A stretch of DNA of 64,000 nucleotides from Pseudoclavibacter helvolus (GCF_014191305.1 NZ_JACHWJ010000012.1:1-64000); one strand, 5' to 3'. Positions 23,576 to 32,124 are shown, counted from the stretch's first letter. A program made the numbers and translations. The notes: generated by a model from the letters alone, not told the origin.

Positions 23576-25051
23576 TCACATGTTCGCGCCACGGGGCGAA
23601 CTGGGGAGGGTGACGGTCACTCGAGCACCCCCTTGTGCGAGGTTGACGATCGCGGCCACGCCGCCGGCGTTGCGAGCGAGCGCCTCGACGAGCGCGAGCC
23701 CGAGTCCACTGCCGCCGCTGCTCGTGTCCCTGGCCTCGTCTGGGCGGGTGAAGCGTTCGAATGCGTGGGGGATGAACGATTCTGGGAGGCCTTTCCCTGT
23801 GTCGCTTACCGTGAGCTCGACGGCGCCATCCTGCTGGCGGAGCTCGAGGTGGATTCTGCCAGCATCCGTCCCCCTCGTCGCCGCGATCGCGTTCGCCAGC
23901 AGGTTGTCGAGGATTCGGGAGAAGGCGGGCGCGGAAAGACGCGTGCGGTCTGTCGAGTCCTCGAGGTCGATCGTGAATTCGATATCTGGGCCGCGGGTGC
24001 CGGCGATCAGCCGAGCACGGTCCACCGCGCTCATCATCTCGGACTCGAGCTCGACGAGGTCGGCTGCCTGTTCCGCTTCGTTCGAACTCTGGCCGCGCAG
24101 GGCGTCGAGGCGCGACAGCTCGAGGAGGTTCGCGGCGAGCCGCGCGAGCCGCTCCAAGGAGCCTTGCGCGGCTCGGATCTCGTGTTCCAGTGCGGGAGCG
24201 TCACCGAACGAGCGATGAGCGAGCTCCAGCTGCGTCGTCAGCGCAGCGATGGGTGTGCGCAGCTCGTGACTGGCGGCCGAGACCATTTCCCGTTCTCGCG
24301 CGGCGGTGTCGCGCATCCCGATGATGAACGCGTTGAGCGTCTCCGCGAGGTCGGCGAGTTCGTCGCGAGCGGGTCCGACCGGCAACAGCGTCTCGCTCGA
24401 CTCCGTGCTCAGCGTGCGAGCGATGCGCCTCATCCGGCTGACCGGCCGGAGCGCGGCCGTGGTGAGCGCCCAGGCGGTGAAGCCGAAGACGACCACCAGG
24501 AACCCTGCTCCGATGACCAGCGCCTGGTCGAGCGCCTCGACGGTCAGATCGCTCCCGGCGCCGCTGCGTGCCGAGACGAGCTGCCATCGGCCCTCTCCTG
24601 AGGTGACCGTTTCGGCGACCAACGTGAAGCGGACGTCCTCGTCGGTCACCATCGTCGAGACGCCCTCGGCCGCGAGCCTCGTTGGCTGGTTCCCGCTCCC
24701 GTCAGCGCCACGAGAGGCATCATCAGCGGGTGAGTCCGGTCCCTTGCCGCGGCCCTCGATCGCCGCACGGACGTCGTGGGGCATCGTATCGACTGGGACG
24801 GAGCCATCGGGCGCACGAATGTAGACCAGGACACCGGCGCTCGGCGCATCCGGTGCCTCATCTGGGTTGCTCGAGATATCAGCCACGTACGGGGCCAGGT
24901 CGCCCGTCGCCAGCGTCACCTCGGCATCGCGGACGAACTGGGCGAGCTGCAGGTGCACGGCGAACGCCGCGCCCGAGACGACGAGGGTCGCCACGAGCAC
25001 GCTGCCGAGCGCGATACGGGCGCGGATGGACAGGGAGCGGAGCCACGTCAT
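23576..25051 (-). CDS. Sensor histidine kinase
   Basis: 491 residues from ATG 25051, overlapping the response regulator stop (ATGA). TM1 near residues 10-32, an extracytoplasmic sensor to about 175 with an Asp/Pro-rich loop, TM2 near 178-198, then HAMP. The phospho-accepting His lies in SAASHELRTPIAALTTQLEL. Catalytic boxes are N (ILDNLLANAIAATRGTD), G1 (TVSDTGKGLP), F (HAFERF) and G2 (GGSGLGLALVEALA). The signal is unknown; neighbours suggest metal or redox state. A longer in-frame start within the regulator gene is rejected. Confidence 0.9.
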   Translation of the reverse strand: MTWLRSLSIRARIALGSVLVATLVVSGAAFAVHLQLAQFVRDAEVTLATGDLAPYVADISSNPDEAPDAPSAGVLVYIRAPDGSVPVDTMPHDVRAAIEGRGKGPDSPADDASRGADGSGNQPTRLAAEGVSTMVTDEDVRFTLVAETVTSGEGRWQLVSARSGAGSDLTVEALDQALVIGAGFLVVVFGFTAWALTTAALRPVSRMRRIARTLSTESSETLLPVGPARDELADLAETLNAFIIGMRDTAAREREMVSAASHELRTPIAALTTQLELAHRSFGDAPALEHEIRAAQGSLERLARLAANLLELSRLDALRGQSSNEAEQAADLVELESEMMSAVDRARLIAGTRGPDIEFTIDLEDSTDRTRLSAPAFSRILDNLLANAIAATRGTDAGRIHLELRQQDGAVELTVSDTGKGLPESFIPHAFERFTRPDEARDTSSGGSGLGLALVEALARNAGGVAAIVNLAQGGARVTVTLPSSPRGANM

Positions 25052-25737
25052 GACGTGCGCTCGCTGCTTGTGACGAGCTGGTAGCCCGCGCCGCGCACGG
25101 TCGCGATGCGGACTCCAGCGCCGCTCGGCTCGAGCTTCTTGCGCAGGTAGCTCACGTACTGGTCGACGATGGTCGGCTCGAAGTGCTCGACGGATCCCCA
25201 CACTTCGTCGAGGATGTCCGCTCGAGAACACACCTCCCCCGGGTGCGCTGCGAGGTGACGCAGCAGCGCGAACTCCTTCATGCTCAGGGGGAACGGCCGT
25301 CCGTGCACGCTCGCGCGGACGGCGAGCGAATCGAGCCTGAGGGCGCCGACTTCGAGCACCGGTTGCGGAGAGCCCGATTGACGGCGGAGCTGCGCCCGGA
25401 TGCGGGCGCTGAGTTCCCCGAAATGGAACGGCTTCGTGACGTAGTCGTCGGCACCCGCGTCGAGCCCGAAGATACGATCATCGACGCTATCCCTGGCCGT
25501 GATGACGATCACGGGCAGCTGGCTCCCTGACTCGCGGATGCGCCTGCACACCTCGAAGCCACTCATCTTGGGGAGCATCACGTCTACCACTGCGACGTCG
25601 AGCGGGCCGCTCGAGAACGCGATGAGCGCATCCACCCCGTTTCCGACCAGCGTGACGTCGTGCCCCTCCTCGCTGAGACCGCGATCGAGCAGCGCCCCCA
25701 TCGTCGGGTCGTCTTCGACAACGAGGATCCGGGCCAT
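25048..25737 (-). CDS. OmpR/PhoB-type response regulator
   Basis: 229 residues. Receiver domain 1-118 with acidic pair D9/D10, phospho-acceptor D52 (VAVVDVMLPKMSGFEV), T (VIVITARDS) and K (DYVTKPFHFGEL). The winged-helix output domain has FPLSMKEFALLRHLAAHPGE and VDQYVSYLRKKLEPSGAGVRI. It shares one base with the VIT gene stop and overlaps the kinase by ATGA, so all three are one transcript. It probably controls this operon in response to the extracytoplasmic signal. Confidence 0.92.
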   Translation of the reverse strand: MARILVVEDDPTMGALLDRGLSEEGHDVTLVGNGVDALIAFSSGPLDVAVVDVMLPKMSGFEVCRRIRESGSQLPVIVITARDSVDDRIFGLDAGADDYVTKPFHFGELSARIRAQLRRQSGSPQPVLEVGALRLDSLAVRASVHGRPFPLSMKEFALLRHLAAHPGEVCSRADILDEVWGSVEHFEPTIVDQYVSYLRKKLEPSGAGVRIATVRGAGYQLVTSSERTS

Positions 25738-26480
25738 CAGACCACGCCGGAAGTTCCGAGCAGAGAGCCGATGAGGAACGTCGCCCCGAGCGCCACGGCG
25801 CCTCCGGCGACAACGCGGATGGTCGGCCGCAGGGCTGGGCTCCCGCCGATGCGGGCGCCGAGGTAGCCGGTCGCCGCCAGCGCGAACAGCACGACCGCGA
25901 AGGTGGCTTGGATCCGGATGCTCTCGGGGAGCAGCAGAATCGAGAGGAGTGGGAGGAGCGCACCGATCGTGAACGCGAGTGCGGACGCTCCGGCGGCTGC
26001 GAGCGGGCTGGCCACCGCTTCTTCACTGAGGCCGAGCTCCGTCTCAAGGTGAGCCGTGAGAGCGTCCTTGGCGGTGAGTTCGACGGCCACCTGGCGTGCG
26101 GTGTCGGGGCTGAGGCCCTTGGCCTCGTAGAGGCCTGCAAGCTCGATGAGCTCTGCTTCCGGTTCCTCCGCGAGCTCGCGGCGCTCCTTCGCGATCAGGG
26201 CCTTCTGGCTGTCGCTCTGGCTGCTCACGGAGACGTACTCGCCGAGCGCCATGGAGATGGCACCGCCGACGAGCCCAGCCGTGCCCGCGGTGAGGATGGC
26301 CGGAATCGCTGTCGTGGCTCCCGCCACACCGACGACGAGCGCAGCGACGGAGACGATGCCATCATTGGCGCCGAGCACCCCGGCTCGGAGCCAGTTGAGC
26401 CTGCCGTGAATGGAAGCATCGTGTGGCTCGTGGGCATGGGCACCCGGGGTGGGCGCAGCGGGGGTCGTCATAGGCGTCAT
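25737..26480 (-). CDS. VIT/CCC1-family Fe2+/Mn2+ transporter
   Basis: 247 residues. The VIT1/CCC1 signature is clear: a hydrophilic His-containing N-terminus, WLRAGVLGANDGIVSVAALV, GAISMALGEYVSVSSQSDSQ with metal-binding residues, then a cytoplasmic helical domain rich in Glu (ERRELAEEPEAELIELAGLY), and three more membrane helices. It moves ferrous iron or manganese out of the cytosol. It heads the operon, so metal detoxification and the two-component-controlled flavin electron chain are expressed together. The first ATG is used; a second at residue 4 is possible. Confidence 0.88.
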   Translation of the reverse strand: MTPMTTPAAPTPGAHAHEPHDASIHGRLNWLRAGVLGANDGIVSVAALVVGVAGATTAIPAILTAGTAGLVGGAISMALGEYVSVSSQSDSQKALIAKERRELAEEPEAELIELAGLYEAKGLSPDTARQVAVELTAKDALTAHLETELGLSEEAVASPLAAAGASALAFTIGALLPLLSILLLPESIRIQATFAVVLFALAATGYLGARIGGSPALRPTIRVVAGGAVALGATFLIGSLLGTSGVV

Positions 26481-26596
26481 GAAAGCACAGCGCGGGCGCT
26501 TTGTGAGCGGCGAGCAGACACGAGCGGGTGAGCACTGCCTGTCCTTCCTCCGCCGAAACGTAGCTGTGGCGACGTCGTTGTCGTGGCCCGAGCTCG

Positions 26597-26743
26597 CTAC
26601 TGCGCCAGCGCGGAGACCAGATTGATCATCGCGGCCAGCACGGTCACCCCCAGGACGAACGAGAGCAAGGCGTGCCGGAGAGCTTCGCGTCGGATACGCG
26701 TACTGAGTAGTTCTCGACGACGGCTGATACCTTGGGGTATCAC
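26597..26743 (-). pseudogene. C-terminal remnant of a DUF1345-like membrane protein
   Basis: The minus strand reads RRREALRHALLSFVLG followed by VTVLAAMINLVSALAQ and a stop at 26597: one hydrophobic helix after a basic stretch, like the end of DUF1345 proteins. A GTG at 26743 could start a 48-residue protein, but upstream of it only the toxin-antitoxin gene's shadow continues. The simplest view is a gene decapitated where the segment carrying the zeta toxin and mobilisation genes joins. It could instead be a real small membrane protein upstream of VIT. Confidence 0.4.
26725..26742. promoter_or_regulatory. Operator-like palindrome upstream of the zeta-toxin operon
   Basis: TGATACC-TTGG-GGTATCA, a perfect 7-4-7 inverted repeat 16 bp before the antitoxin-like start codon and overlapping where the ribosome binding region begins. 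Toxin-antitoxin operons are usually repressed by the antitoxin, and this gene has an HTH, so this is a natural candidate site. Confidence 0.55.
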
Positions 26744-26758
26744 TACTTGGAGGTCCGC

Positions 26759-27322
26759 ATGTCTACTCAGCTTGAAGACCGCGCCAAAGAGGCGCGTTTG
26801 CTCCGTCGCCGTTCGGAGCTCGACCGGCTCACATACATTCGCAAGGTGGCCGAGCTCGCGCAGCTTGGCTCGCAGCGGGAGATCGCACGCGCGCTCGGGA
26901 TCGCGCAGCCCAACGTGTCGAAGACGATGAAGGCCGCAGCGGCTGCGCCGCCGCTGGTCGAGGGGTTCTCGGGCGCTGACCCGTTCGAGATCGCGGAGCG
27001 CTACTCCATCGGTGAGCTGACGCTCTTCCAACTCGTCCACGAGCTGCTGCGGTGGGACTACAAGCCGACGCAGCGCACGGACGGGTACAACGACCTGTTG
27101 TTCTCCGTGCCGGGTTCGTGGGACGACATCGTGCGCGCCGAGAGCGAAGGACTGATCGGCCTCGATGTGTACGGATTCGTGCAGCGGGAGACCGCTGCGT
27201 TGGACGCGCGCCAGGAGGCTTCGGGGGAGCCTTACCGTGGGTTCACTCATGAGGAGGCGAGCGAGGCTGCGCAGCGGTTCGTTGAGGCGGCCTCTGGTGA
27301 TGTGCTGGCCGGGGCTGCCTAG
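26759..27322 (+). CDS. HTH protein, probable antitoxin of the zeta toxin
   Basis: 187 residues from ATG 26759 with GGAGG 5-6 bp upstream; a GTG/ATG further upstream at 26732 is not needed. The helix-turn-helix lies in residues about 30-60 (VAELAQLGSQREIARALGIA, QPNVSKTMKAA). The C-terminal half is acidic and helical (SGEPYRGFTHEEASEAAQRF). Its TAG overlaps the GTG of the zeta toxin gene. It is much longer than classical epsilon antitoxins and adds a DNA-binding domain, as in actinobacterial plasmid pairs. The role is inferred from position. Confidence 0.65.
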   Translation: MSTQLEDRAKEARLLRRRSELDRLTYIRKVAELAQLGSQREIARALGIAQPNVSKTMKAAAAAPPLVEGFSGADPFEIAERYSIGELTLFQLVHELLRWDYKPTQRTDGYNDLLFSVPGSWDDIVRAESEGLIGLDVYGFVQRETAALDARQEASGEPYRGFTHEEASEAAQRFVEAASGDVLAGAA

Positions 27323-28335
27323 TGGTGGATGCGTCGCTGGTGGAGCGTCACCGGCGAGGTGTGGTGGAGCTTTCGCGTGATGGTGCGGCGCTCGCGCCGA
27401 ATGCGCCGACGGCGACGATTCGGAACCCTGAGTGGTTCGTGACGCAGCGTGGGGTTTCGACGCCGACGCCGCAGCGTCTTGAGCTCCACAAGGCGCTGAA
27501 ACGCGAGTACCTGGAGAAGTACCCGGACGTGCGCAACGAGTCGCGCGCGATGGTGCTGGCGGGGCCTCCCGGCGCTGGCAAGTCGACCGCCAAAGGTGAG
27601 GTGCTGGGGGAGCGGTCGGAGCAGTACCTGACGGTGGACGCGGACGAGTTCAAGGCCATGCTGTTGCGGGAGGCGTTGCGCGATGGCAGCTATGAATCGT
27701 TCATCAAGCCGGAGGCGGTGAAGTGGCTCGAATCGACGGGTGAGCAGTTCTTCCCGTTGGAGCTTGCGTCGCTCGTGCACGAGGAGTCCTCGATGCTCGC
27801 GAAGGAGCTGCGCGACGAGGCGTTGCGTGAGGGGAAGAACGTCATCATCGACACCGTGTTGTCGTCGGAGACGAGCGCCCGTCAGCTCGGGCAGCAGCTC
27901 GCAGCCGAGGGGTACACGGCAGAGGTGCTGGACGTTGAAGTGTCCTACGAAATTTCGCAGGGTCGCATCGCGAAACGGTGGCAGCAGTCCTACGAGGAAG
28001 CCACCGAAAAGGGCGGGCTCGGTGGTCGTTGGGTGCCGAGCGAATACGCACGCAGCGTGTTCGACGGACCGAACGGAAAGAGCAAGTCCGAGGCTGCCGC
28101 GCGGGTGCTCGCTGATGAGTGCCCGGTGGTGCAGCGCTACCGCGTCTATCGCACCACGCAGGAGAGCACGTCAGAGCGTCCCGCGGTCGCGTCCTGGGAG
28201 GTCGACATGAAGCGTGCAGCGCCAGGGGCTGCGCTCACGACTCCGAAGGCCGCCGCCGCAGCTGAGCACTACAACATCGCTCATCCGCAGCAGCCACAGG
28301 TCGATCCGAAGCGTGGTCCCGATCTCGGCCGGTAG
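27322..28335 (+). CDS. Zeta-toxin-family kinase
   Basis: 337 residues, GTG start. Walker A AGPPGAGKST at residues 80-89, a following VDADEFKAMLLREALRDG with the acidic substrate-binding residues, then IIDTVLSSETSARQLGQQLA and SYEISQGRIAKRWQQS carrying the basic lid. Zeta toxins phosphorylate UDP-N-acetylglucosamine or related sugars and block wall synthesis. It is larger than the 287-residue plasmid prototype, with a ~70-residue N-terminal extension and a Pro/Ala-rich tail. Coupled to the HTH gene upstream and closed by the hairpin at 28355-28392. Confidence 0.82.
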   Translation: MVDASLVERHRRGVVELSRDGAALAPNAPTATIRNPEWFVTQRGVSTPTPQRLELHKALKREYLEKYPDVRNESRAMVLAGPPGAGKSTAKGEVLGERSEQYLTVDADEFKAMLLREALRDGSYESFIKPEAVKWLESTGEQFFPLELASLVHEESSMLAKELRDEALREGKNVIIDTVLSSETSARQLGQQLAAEGYTAEVLDVEVSYEISQGRIAKRWQQSYEEATEKGGLGGRWVPSEYARSVFDGPNGKSKSEAAARVLADECPVVQRYRVYRTTQESTSERPAVASWEVDMKRAAPGAALTTPKAAAAAEHYNIAHPQQPQVDPKRGPDLGR

Positions 28336-28354
28336 ATGCCGCCCGGAACGTCAC

Positions 28355-28392
28355 GACCCCCTGCCCCGGTAGCCCGGTGCAGGGGGTCTTTC
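28355..28392. terminator. Bidirectional terminator
   Basis: GACCCCCTGC pairs with GCAGGGGGTC, followed by TTTC. It lies between the converging zeta toxin gene and the 125-residue minus-strand gene. Confidence 0.85.
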
Positions 28393-28423
28393 GCAACCGC
28401 TCATGGTCGCGAGGACGTGCGCG

Positions 28424-28801
28424 TTACTGCTGGTCTGTGTGCTGCTCTTCGCCGCCATTGGTGTCAGCTTGGGAGGAGGTTGCCGCCACCTTTGGTTTCC
28501 GAGCCGAGCGGGCGCGAACGCGCTTCTTCTTCTCGGGTTCCGTGAAGCCGATGTCACGCAAGGCGTCCGCGCTCCAGCCCGCCTTGATCGCCGCCGAGTA
28601 GGCGCGCACGTCGGCTGCTTCCGCGTCGCGCTGGAGCTCCGCGTGATGCGCTTGCAACTCCGCGAGTTCGCGCGCTGCGTCGTCGCGAGCGTCGGTGATT
28701 GACTGCCGCGCTGTGGCGAGCACTCGGATCGCTTCGATGCGGTCTTGTTCCGCGCGCTTTGCGCGCTCCACTGCTTCTTGAACGCTCACGCTATTACTCA
28801 T
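28424..28801 (-). CDS. Coiled-coil hypothetical protein
   Basis: 125 residues from ATG 28801 with GGAG five bases upstream (ATG at 28810 is an alternative). Residues 10-75 are a long Ala/Glu/Arg coiled coil (AVERAKRAEQDRIEAIRVLA). A basic EKKKRVRARSARKPKVAAT segment and a polar tail follow. It diverges from the mobilisation genes across the candidate oriT. The highly basic region could bind DNA; relaxosome accessory function is possible but unproven. Confidence 0.6.
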   Translation of the reverse strand: MSNSVSVQEAVERAKRAEQDRIEAIRVLATARQSITDARDDAARELAELQAHHAELQRDAEAADVRAYSAAIKAGWSADALRDIGFTEPEKKKRVRARSARKPKVAATSSQADTNGGEEQHTDQQ

Positions 28802-28960
28802 GCTCTCCATCGTAGGGACGCGGACACAGAACGTCGAGCGCTGAGCGCTCTCTGGGTCAAGCGCTGTGCGCTTTCCCGCGGGCTCGGCCCGCAACGCGTC
28901 ACGACCCGCGTCTGGCGACGTGTGCCGCTCCGCAGGGTGTCCCAGACGGAGCAAGCTATA

Positions 28961-28979
28961 GACTTAGCTGTGCTAAGTC
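28961..28979. other. Candidate oriT inverted repeat
   Basis: GACTTAGC-TGT-GCTAAGTC is a perfect 8-3-8 inverted repeat in the noncoding region 100 bp upstream of mobC and the relaxase. It is followed by GGCTTGGCCCTCGAC. Relaxases of this type recognise such a repeat and nick a few bases beyond it. The exact nick site cannot be read from sequence alone. Confidence 0.5.
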
Positions 28980-29078
28980 GGCTTGGCCCTCGACTTTCCG
29001 TCTCTGGCTTGGCACACTGGTGGTGTGGTCCCAACGTTGTTGGTTCGCTGCGCTAGGCCGGAAAGGGGAGTGGTGTTC

Positions 29079-29489
29079 ATGGATGAGCAGGCTTCTCGCG
29101 GGCGGTTCTTCGACCGTCGTCGTCGCGCGAATGTCGAGGGTGGTCGGCAGCACCGTCACGAGGTGAAGGTGACGCCCGAGGAAGAGGGCGCGCTGCTGCG
29201 GAAGGCGAATGCCAAGGGGATCACCATTCCCCGGCTGCTCGTGGAGTCAGCTTTGGCCGAGGACGGTGCGGAGATTCCCTCGGATCGTCGCGCGTTGCTG
29301 GTGGACATGTTCGCCGCGTACCGGACGCTGGCGAGCTTGGGGAACAACCTGAACCAGATCGCGAAGGCGACGAACGCCGAGGGGTCGGTGCCGTCCGAGC
29401 TGCGGGAGCCGCTGCGCCACACGCTGGATGCAGTGCGCACGGCGGCCGTCGCAATGAATGCGGCCATCGAGGAGATGCCGAAGCCATGA
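29079..29489 (+). CDS. mobC: MobC-like relaxosome protein
   Basis: 136 residues from ATG 29079; GTG codons at 29070 and 29073 are alternatives after GAAAGGGG. Residues about 25-50 (RHEVKVTPEEEGALLRKANA) form an RHH-like strand-helix. The MobC landmark AAYRTLASLGNNLNQIAKATNAEG is at about 80-105. It binds oriT and helps the relaxase open DNA. Its stop overlaps the relaxase start (ATGA). Confidence 0.85.
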   Translation: MDEQASRGRFFDRRRRANVEGGRQHRHEVKVTPEEEGALLRKANAKGITIPRLLVESALAEDGAEIPSDRRALLVDMFAAYRTLASLGNNLNQIAKATNAEGSVPSELREPLRHTLDAVRTAAVAMNAAIEEMPKP

Positions 29490-31195
29490 TGCCGAATGTC
29501 GTGCGCGGTGATCGGATGACCGGCTTGCTGACGTATCTCGTCGGTCCAGGCCGCTCGAACGAGCACGAAGAACCACACCTGGTTGCTGGTGACAGCCCCC
29601 TCATGTCTTGGTACGACGACGCGGAGCTGAGCCGCGAATCCGCGGTCGAGATCGCTCGCCACCTCGACCTGCCGAAACGCATGTATGACACCGAGGTCAA
29701 CGGCGGCCACGTCTGGCACGCGTCACTATCGCTGCGCGCAGACGAGGGTCAGCTCACCGACGAGCAGTGGGGCCAGATCGCGGAGGAGTTCGTGCGCGAG
29801 ATGGGGTTCGATGACCACGAGGGCACGAAGGCACCGTGCCGTTGGGTCGCGGTCCGTCATGGCGTCTCGAAGAACGGCAACGACCACATCCACATCGCGG
29901 TGAATCTGGTTCGTGAAGACGGCACGAAAGCTCCCATCCACAATGACTACTACCGCGCGCAGCAGGTCACTCGTGCGCTGGAAACCAAGCACGGCTTGGA
30001 GGAGCTGGAGTCGGTGCGGCAAGAGCGCGCGACGCGCGGTTTCGACCCCGCGGAGCGCGAGGCGCAGGCGCGGTCTCGGGCGCGAGCTCGTTACGAGCGT
30101 GAGCGCGCGACCGGCGATACGAAGTCGCCCGCGTGGGAGGCGCTGTCCGGTGACGACCGGCGCACGAAAATCGCTGCCGAGCTGCACACTGATCAGCCCC
30201 GCTACCTCCTCTCGCTTCGCGTTCGAGGCGCTGCCGCTGCGTCACAGGACGAGGGGGAGTTCGTGCGCCGCATGCGCCGCGTCGGGCTGCTCGTGCGCCC
30301 ACGTTTCGCGGACGGTCGAACGGACGTCGTGACGGGCTACTCGGTGGCCGCGCGACCCACCTACGGGGAGCGTCCGATTTGGTACGGCGGTGGACAGATG
30401 GGCCGCGATCTGACGCTGCCGAGGTTGCGCGCAGAGTGGCCGGATACCCCCACGGGCGCATCCGATGCTGCCAAGGAATGGGAGGCCGCGTACCGTGGCC
30501 GTCGCGCCGTCGCGCCGGGGCGTGAGACGCAGGAAATCGACCCCGAGATGTGGGAGCGGCAGGGCAAGGAGCTGCAAGAGACGGTTGCTCGTTTGGAGCA
30601 GATTCCGGTCGAAGATCGCGAGACATGGGCGAGGGTTTCGCGACACTCCGCGGGCATCCTGGCTGCATGGTCGAATGCCACCGAGAAGACCCCCGGACAC
30701 CTCGCTGTCGCAGCCGAAGCACTGTCGCGTTCCGCGCAAACCTACCGGCAGCCTGAGCGTGAGCCGAAGGTGAACATGCAGGCCCTTGCGGGCACGGCGA
30801 TGATCGTCGCCGCGGCCACTCGCGGGGGTCAGGGCGTGGTCGCGCAGCGCGCCATGATTCGGCAGATGCTGCGACTCATGGGCGCGATTCACGACTACGC
30901 GGAAGCACACCGCCAGAAGACCATCACCGACCGCATCATGACCGACACCGGATACCGGCTCGCCGCCGTGCGTGACCGCCTCGACGCACGCCCGATTCCG
31001 GGCGTCGCGGTGAAGCAACCGGAACGTGACACGTCGATGATGAGCGAGAAGGCGCGCATCGCCTACGAGCACGAACGCATCGGTCAGGCGCGCCCGCCCG
31101 AGGAGGCCGTGCGGACGCCGCTGCCGAACAAGTTGGAGCAGCCGACGCGCACTTACGAACCGACACCACAGGCCGATACCGGCGTGGAGCGATAG
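29486..31195 (+). CDS. Relaxase (MobA/VirD2 type)
   Basis: 569 residues. The conserved N-terminal nuclease domain occupies about 1-180: MTGLLTYLVGPGRSNEHEEP, GHVWHASLSLRADEGQLTDE with the first His motif, and NGNDHIHIAVNLVREDGT holding the HxH of the metal triad. The catalytic Tyr is among the tyrosines near the N-terminus, not fixed by motif here. The rest is a helical, charged region. It nicks one strand at oriT and leads it into the secretion channel. ATGs at 29486 and 29489 are both possible. Confidence 0.85.
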   Translation: MMPNVVRGDRMTGLLTYLVGPGRSNEHEEPHLVAGDSPLMSWYDDAELSRESAVEIARHLDLPKRMYDTEVNGGHVWHASLSLRADEGQLTDEQWGQIAEEFVREMGFDDHEGTKAPCRWVAVRHGVSKNGNDHIHIAVNLVREDGTKAPIHNDYYRAQQVTRALETKHGLEELESVRQERATRGFDPAEREAQARSRARARYERERATGDTKSPAWEALSGDDRRTKIAAELHTDQPRYLLSLRVRGAAAASQDEGEFVRRMRRVGLLVRPRFADGRTDVVTGYSVAARPTYGERPIWYGGGQMGRDLTLPRLRAEWPDTPTGASDAAKEWEAAYRGRRAVAPGRETQEIDPEMWERQGKELQETVARLEQIPVEDRETWARVSRHSAGILAAWSNATEKTPGHLAVAAEALSRSAQTYRQPEREPKVNMQALAGTAMIVAAATRGGQGVVAQRAMIRQMLRLMGAIHDYAEAHRQKTITDRIMTDTGYRLAAVRDRLDARPIPGVAVKQPERDTSMMSEKARIAYEHERIGQARPPEEAVRTPLPNKLEQPTRTYEPTPQADTGVER

Positions 31196-31211
31196 GAAGG
31201 GAACACGGATC

Positions 31212-32060
31212 ATGGCTGAGGAATCAGACGGCATCGAGGAAGCCTTCGAAGGTCAAATGCGGATGGTCGCGATGACCGCAGCGCGCGCGGGGGAGATGTT
31301 CGCCCGAGCTCGCGAGGACGCGAAGCGGCGGGCACAGCAGAGCAGCGACCGCGAGGCGCGCGAGCTGGCGTCGCGCCTCGAAGCTGAGAAGCAGATGGCG
31401 CGCACGCAGTACGTCGACGTGCAGCGCCCAGAGTGGTGGGATCGCGCAACGCCGGACGAGATCGGGCAGCGCTTCCAGACCGCCCGTGCCTGGCAGCAGG
31501 AGGACCCGGAGGCAGCTCGCGCGGAGCTTCGGATGCGGCAGGAAATCAAGACTCGGTACGGCATCGATGTCCCCGCGGACGGGCGAGCGGTGAGCGGGGT
31601 CGAGGTCACAAACGCGGTGCAAGGCAGCGTCGACCAAGAGCGCGCGGCGGCCGAGCGGACGCGCGCCGAACGCGAGCGGGCCGAGGCGCTGTTGCTTGAC
31701 GCTGACGCAAACCGGGACGACCGCGACGCGGACGCTGCGCGCAGCGCCGCCGAGCTCGAACCGGACGCTGAGGAGCGCGAGCGGGCCACCGTCGAGGCGG
31801 CGCAGCGCGACACCTCGTCGACGGTGGCGCGTGACAAGAGCGAAGTGCTCTACGACAGCGCCGAGCGCCGCGACGCGACCGCTCAGGAGCTCCAGAAGCA
31901 GGGTATGAGCGAGAAGGCCATCGCAGCGCGCATGCACGAGGACATCGGCCAAGCCACGCCACCCAGTGCTGCGGTCAAGCACGGCGGCCCGAAGAAGGCA
32001 CCCAAGGCACGTAAGGTGGGCGGGCCGCAGAAGACCCAGCAGGCTGAGCTCGGCCGCTGA
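31212..32060 (+). CDS. Charged coiled-coil protein of the mobilisation operon
   Basis: 282 residues after a clear GGAAGGGAA ribosome binding site, 16 bp past the relaxase stop. Almost wholly Ala/Arg/Glu/Asp coiled coil (ERERAEALLLDADANRDDRD), with QYVDVQRPEWWDRATPDEIG as the one folded-looking patch near 70 and a basic C-terminus (KKAPKARKVGGPQK). No family named. Third gene in the mobC-relaxase transcript, closed by a strong terminator; an auxiliary transfer role is likely. Confidence 0.65.
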   Translation: MAEESDGIEEAFEGQMRMVAMTAARAGEMFARAREDAKRRAQQSSDREARELASRLEAEKQMARTQYVDVQRPEWWDRATPDEIGQRFQTARAWQQEDPEAARAELRMRQEIKTRYGIDVPADGRAVSGVEVTNAVQGSVDQERAAAERTRAERERAEALLLDADANRDDRDADAARSAAELEPDAEERERATVEAAQRDTSSTVARDKSEVLYDSAERRDATAQELQKQGMSEKAIAARMHEDIGQATPPSAAVKHGGPKKAPKARKVGGPQKTQQAELGR

Positions 32061-32070
32061 GTGGAATGCA

Positions 32071-32109
32071 GAAGGGGCGGGAATGGCTTGAAGTCATTCC
32101 CGCCCCTTC
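32071..32109. terminator. Strong bidirectional terminator
   Basis: GAAGGGGCGGGAATG and CATTCCCGCCCCTTC make a 15 bp perfect stem with a 9-base loop. It separates the converging mobilisation and secretion operons. Confidence 0.92.
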
Positions 32110-32124
32110 GTCGTGCGTGCGGTC

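Noticed and set aside
22009-23613. Plus-strand frame of 534 codons over the ferric-reductase gene
   Set aside because: The minus strand encodes haem, FAD and NAD(P) motifs coupled to neighbours; the plus frame has none.
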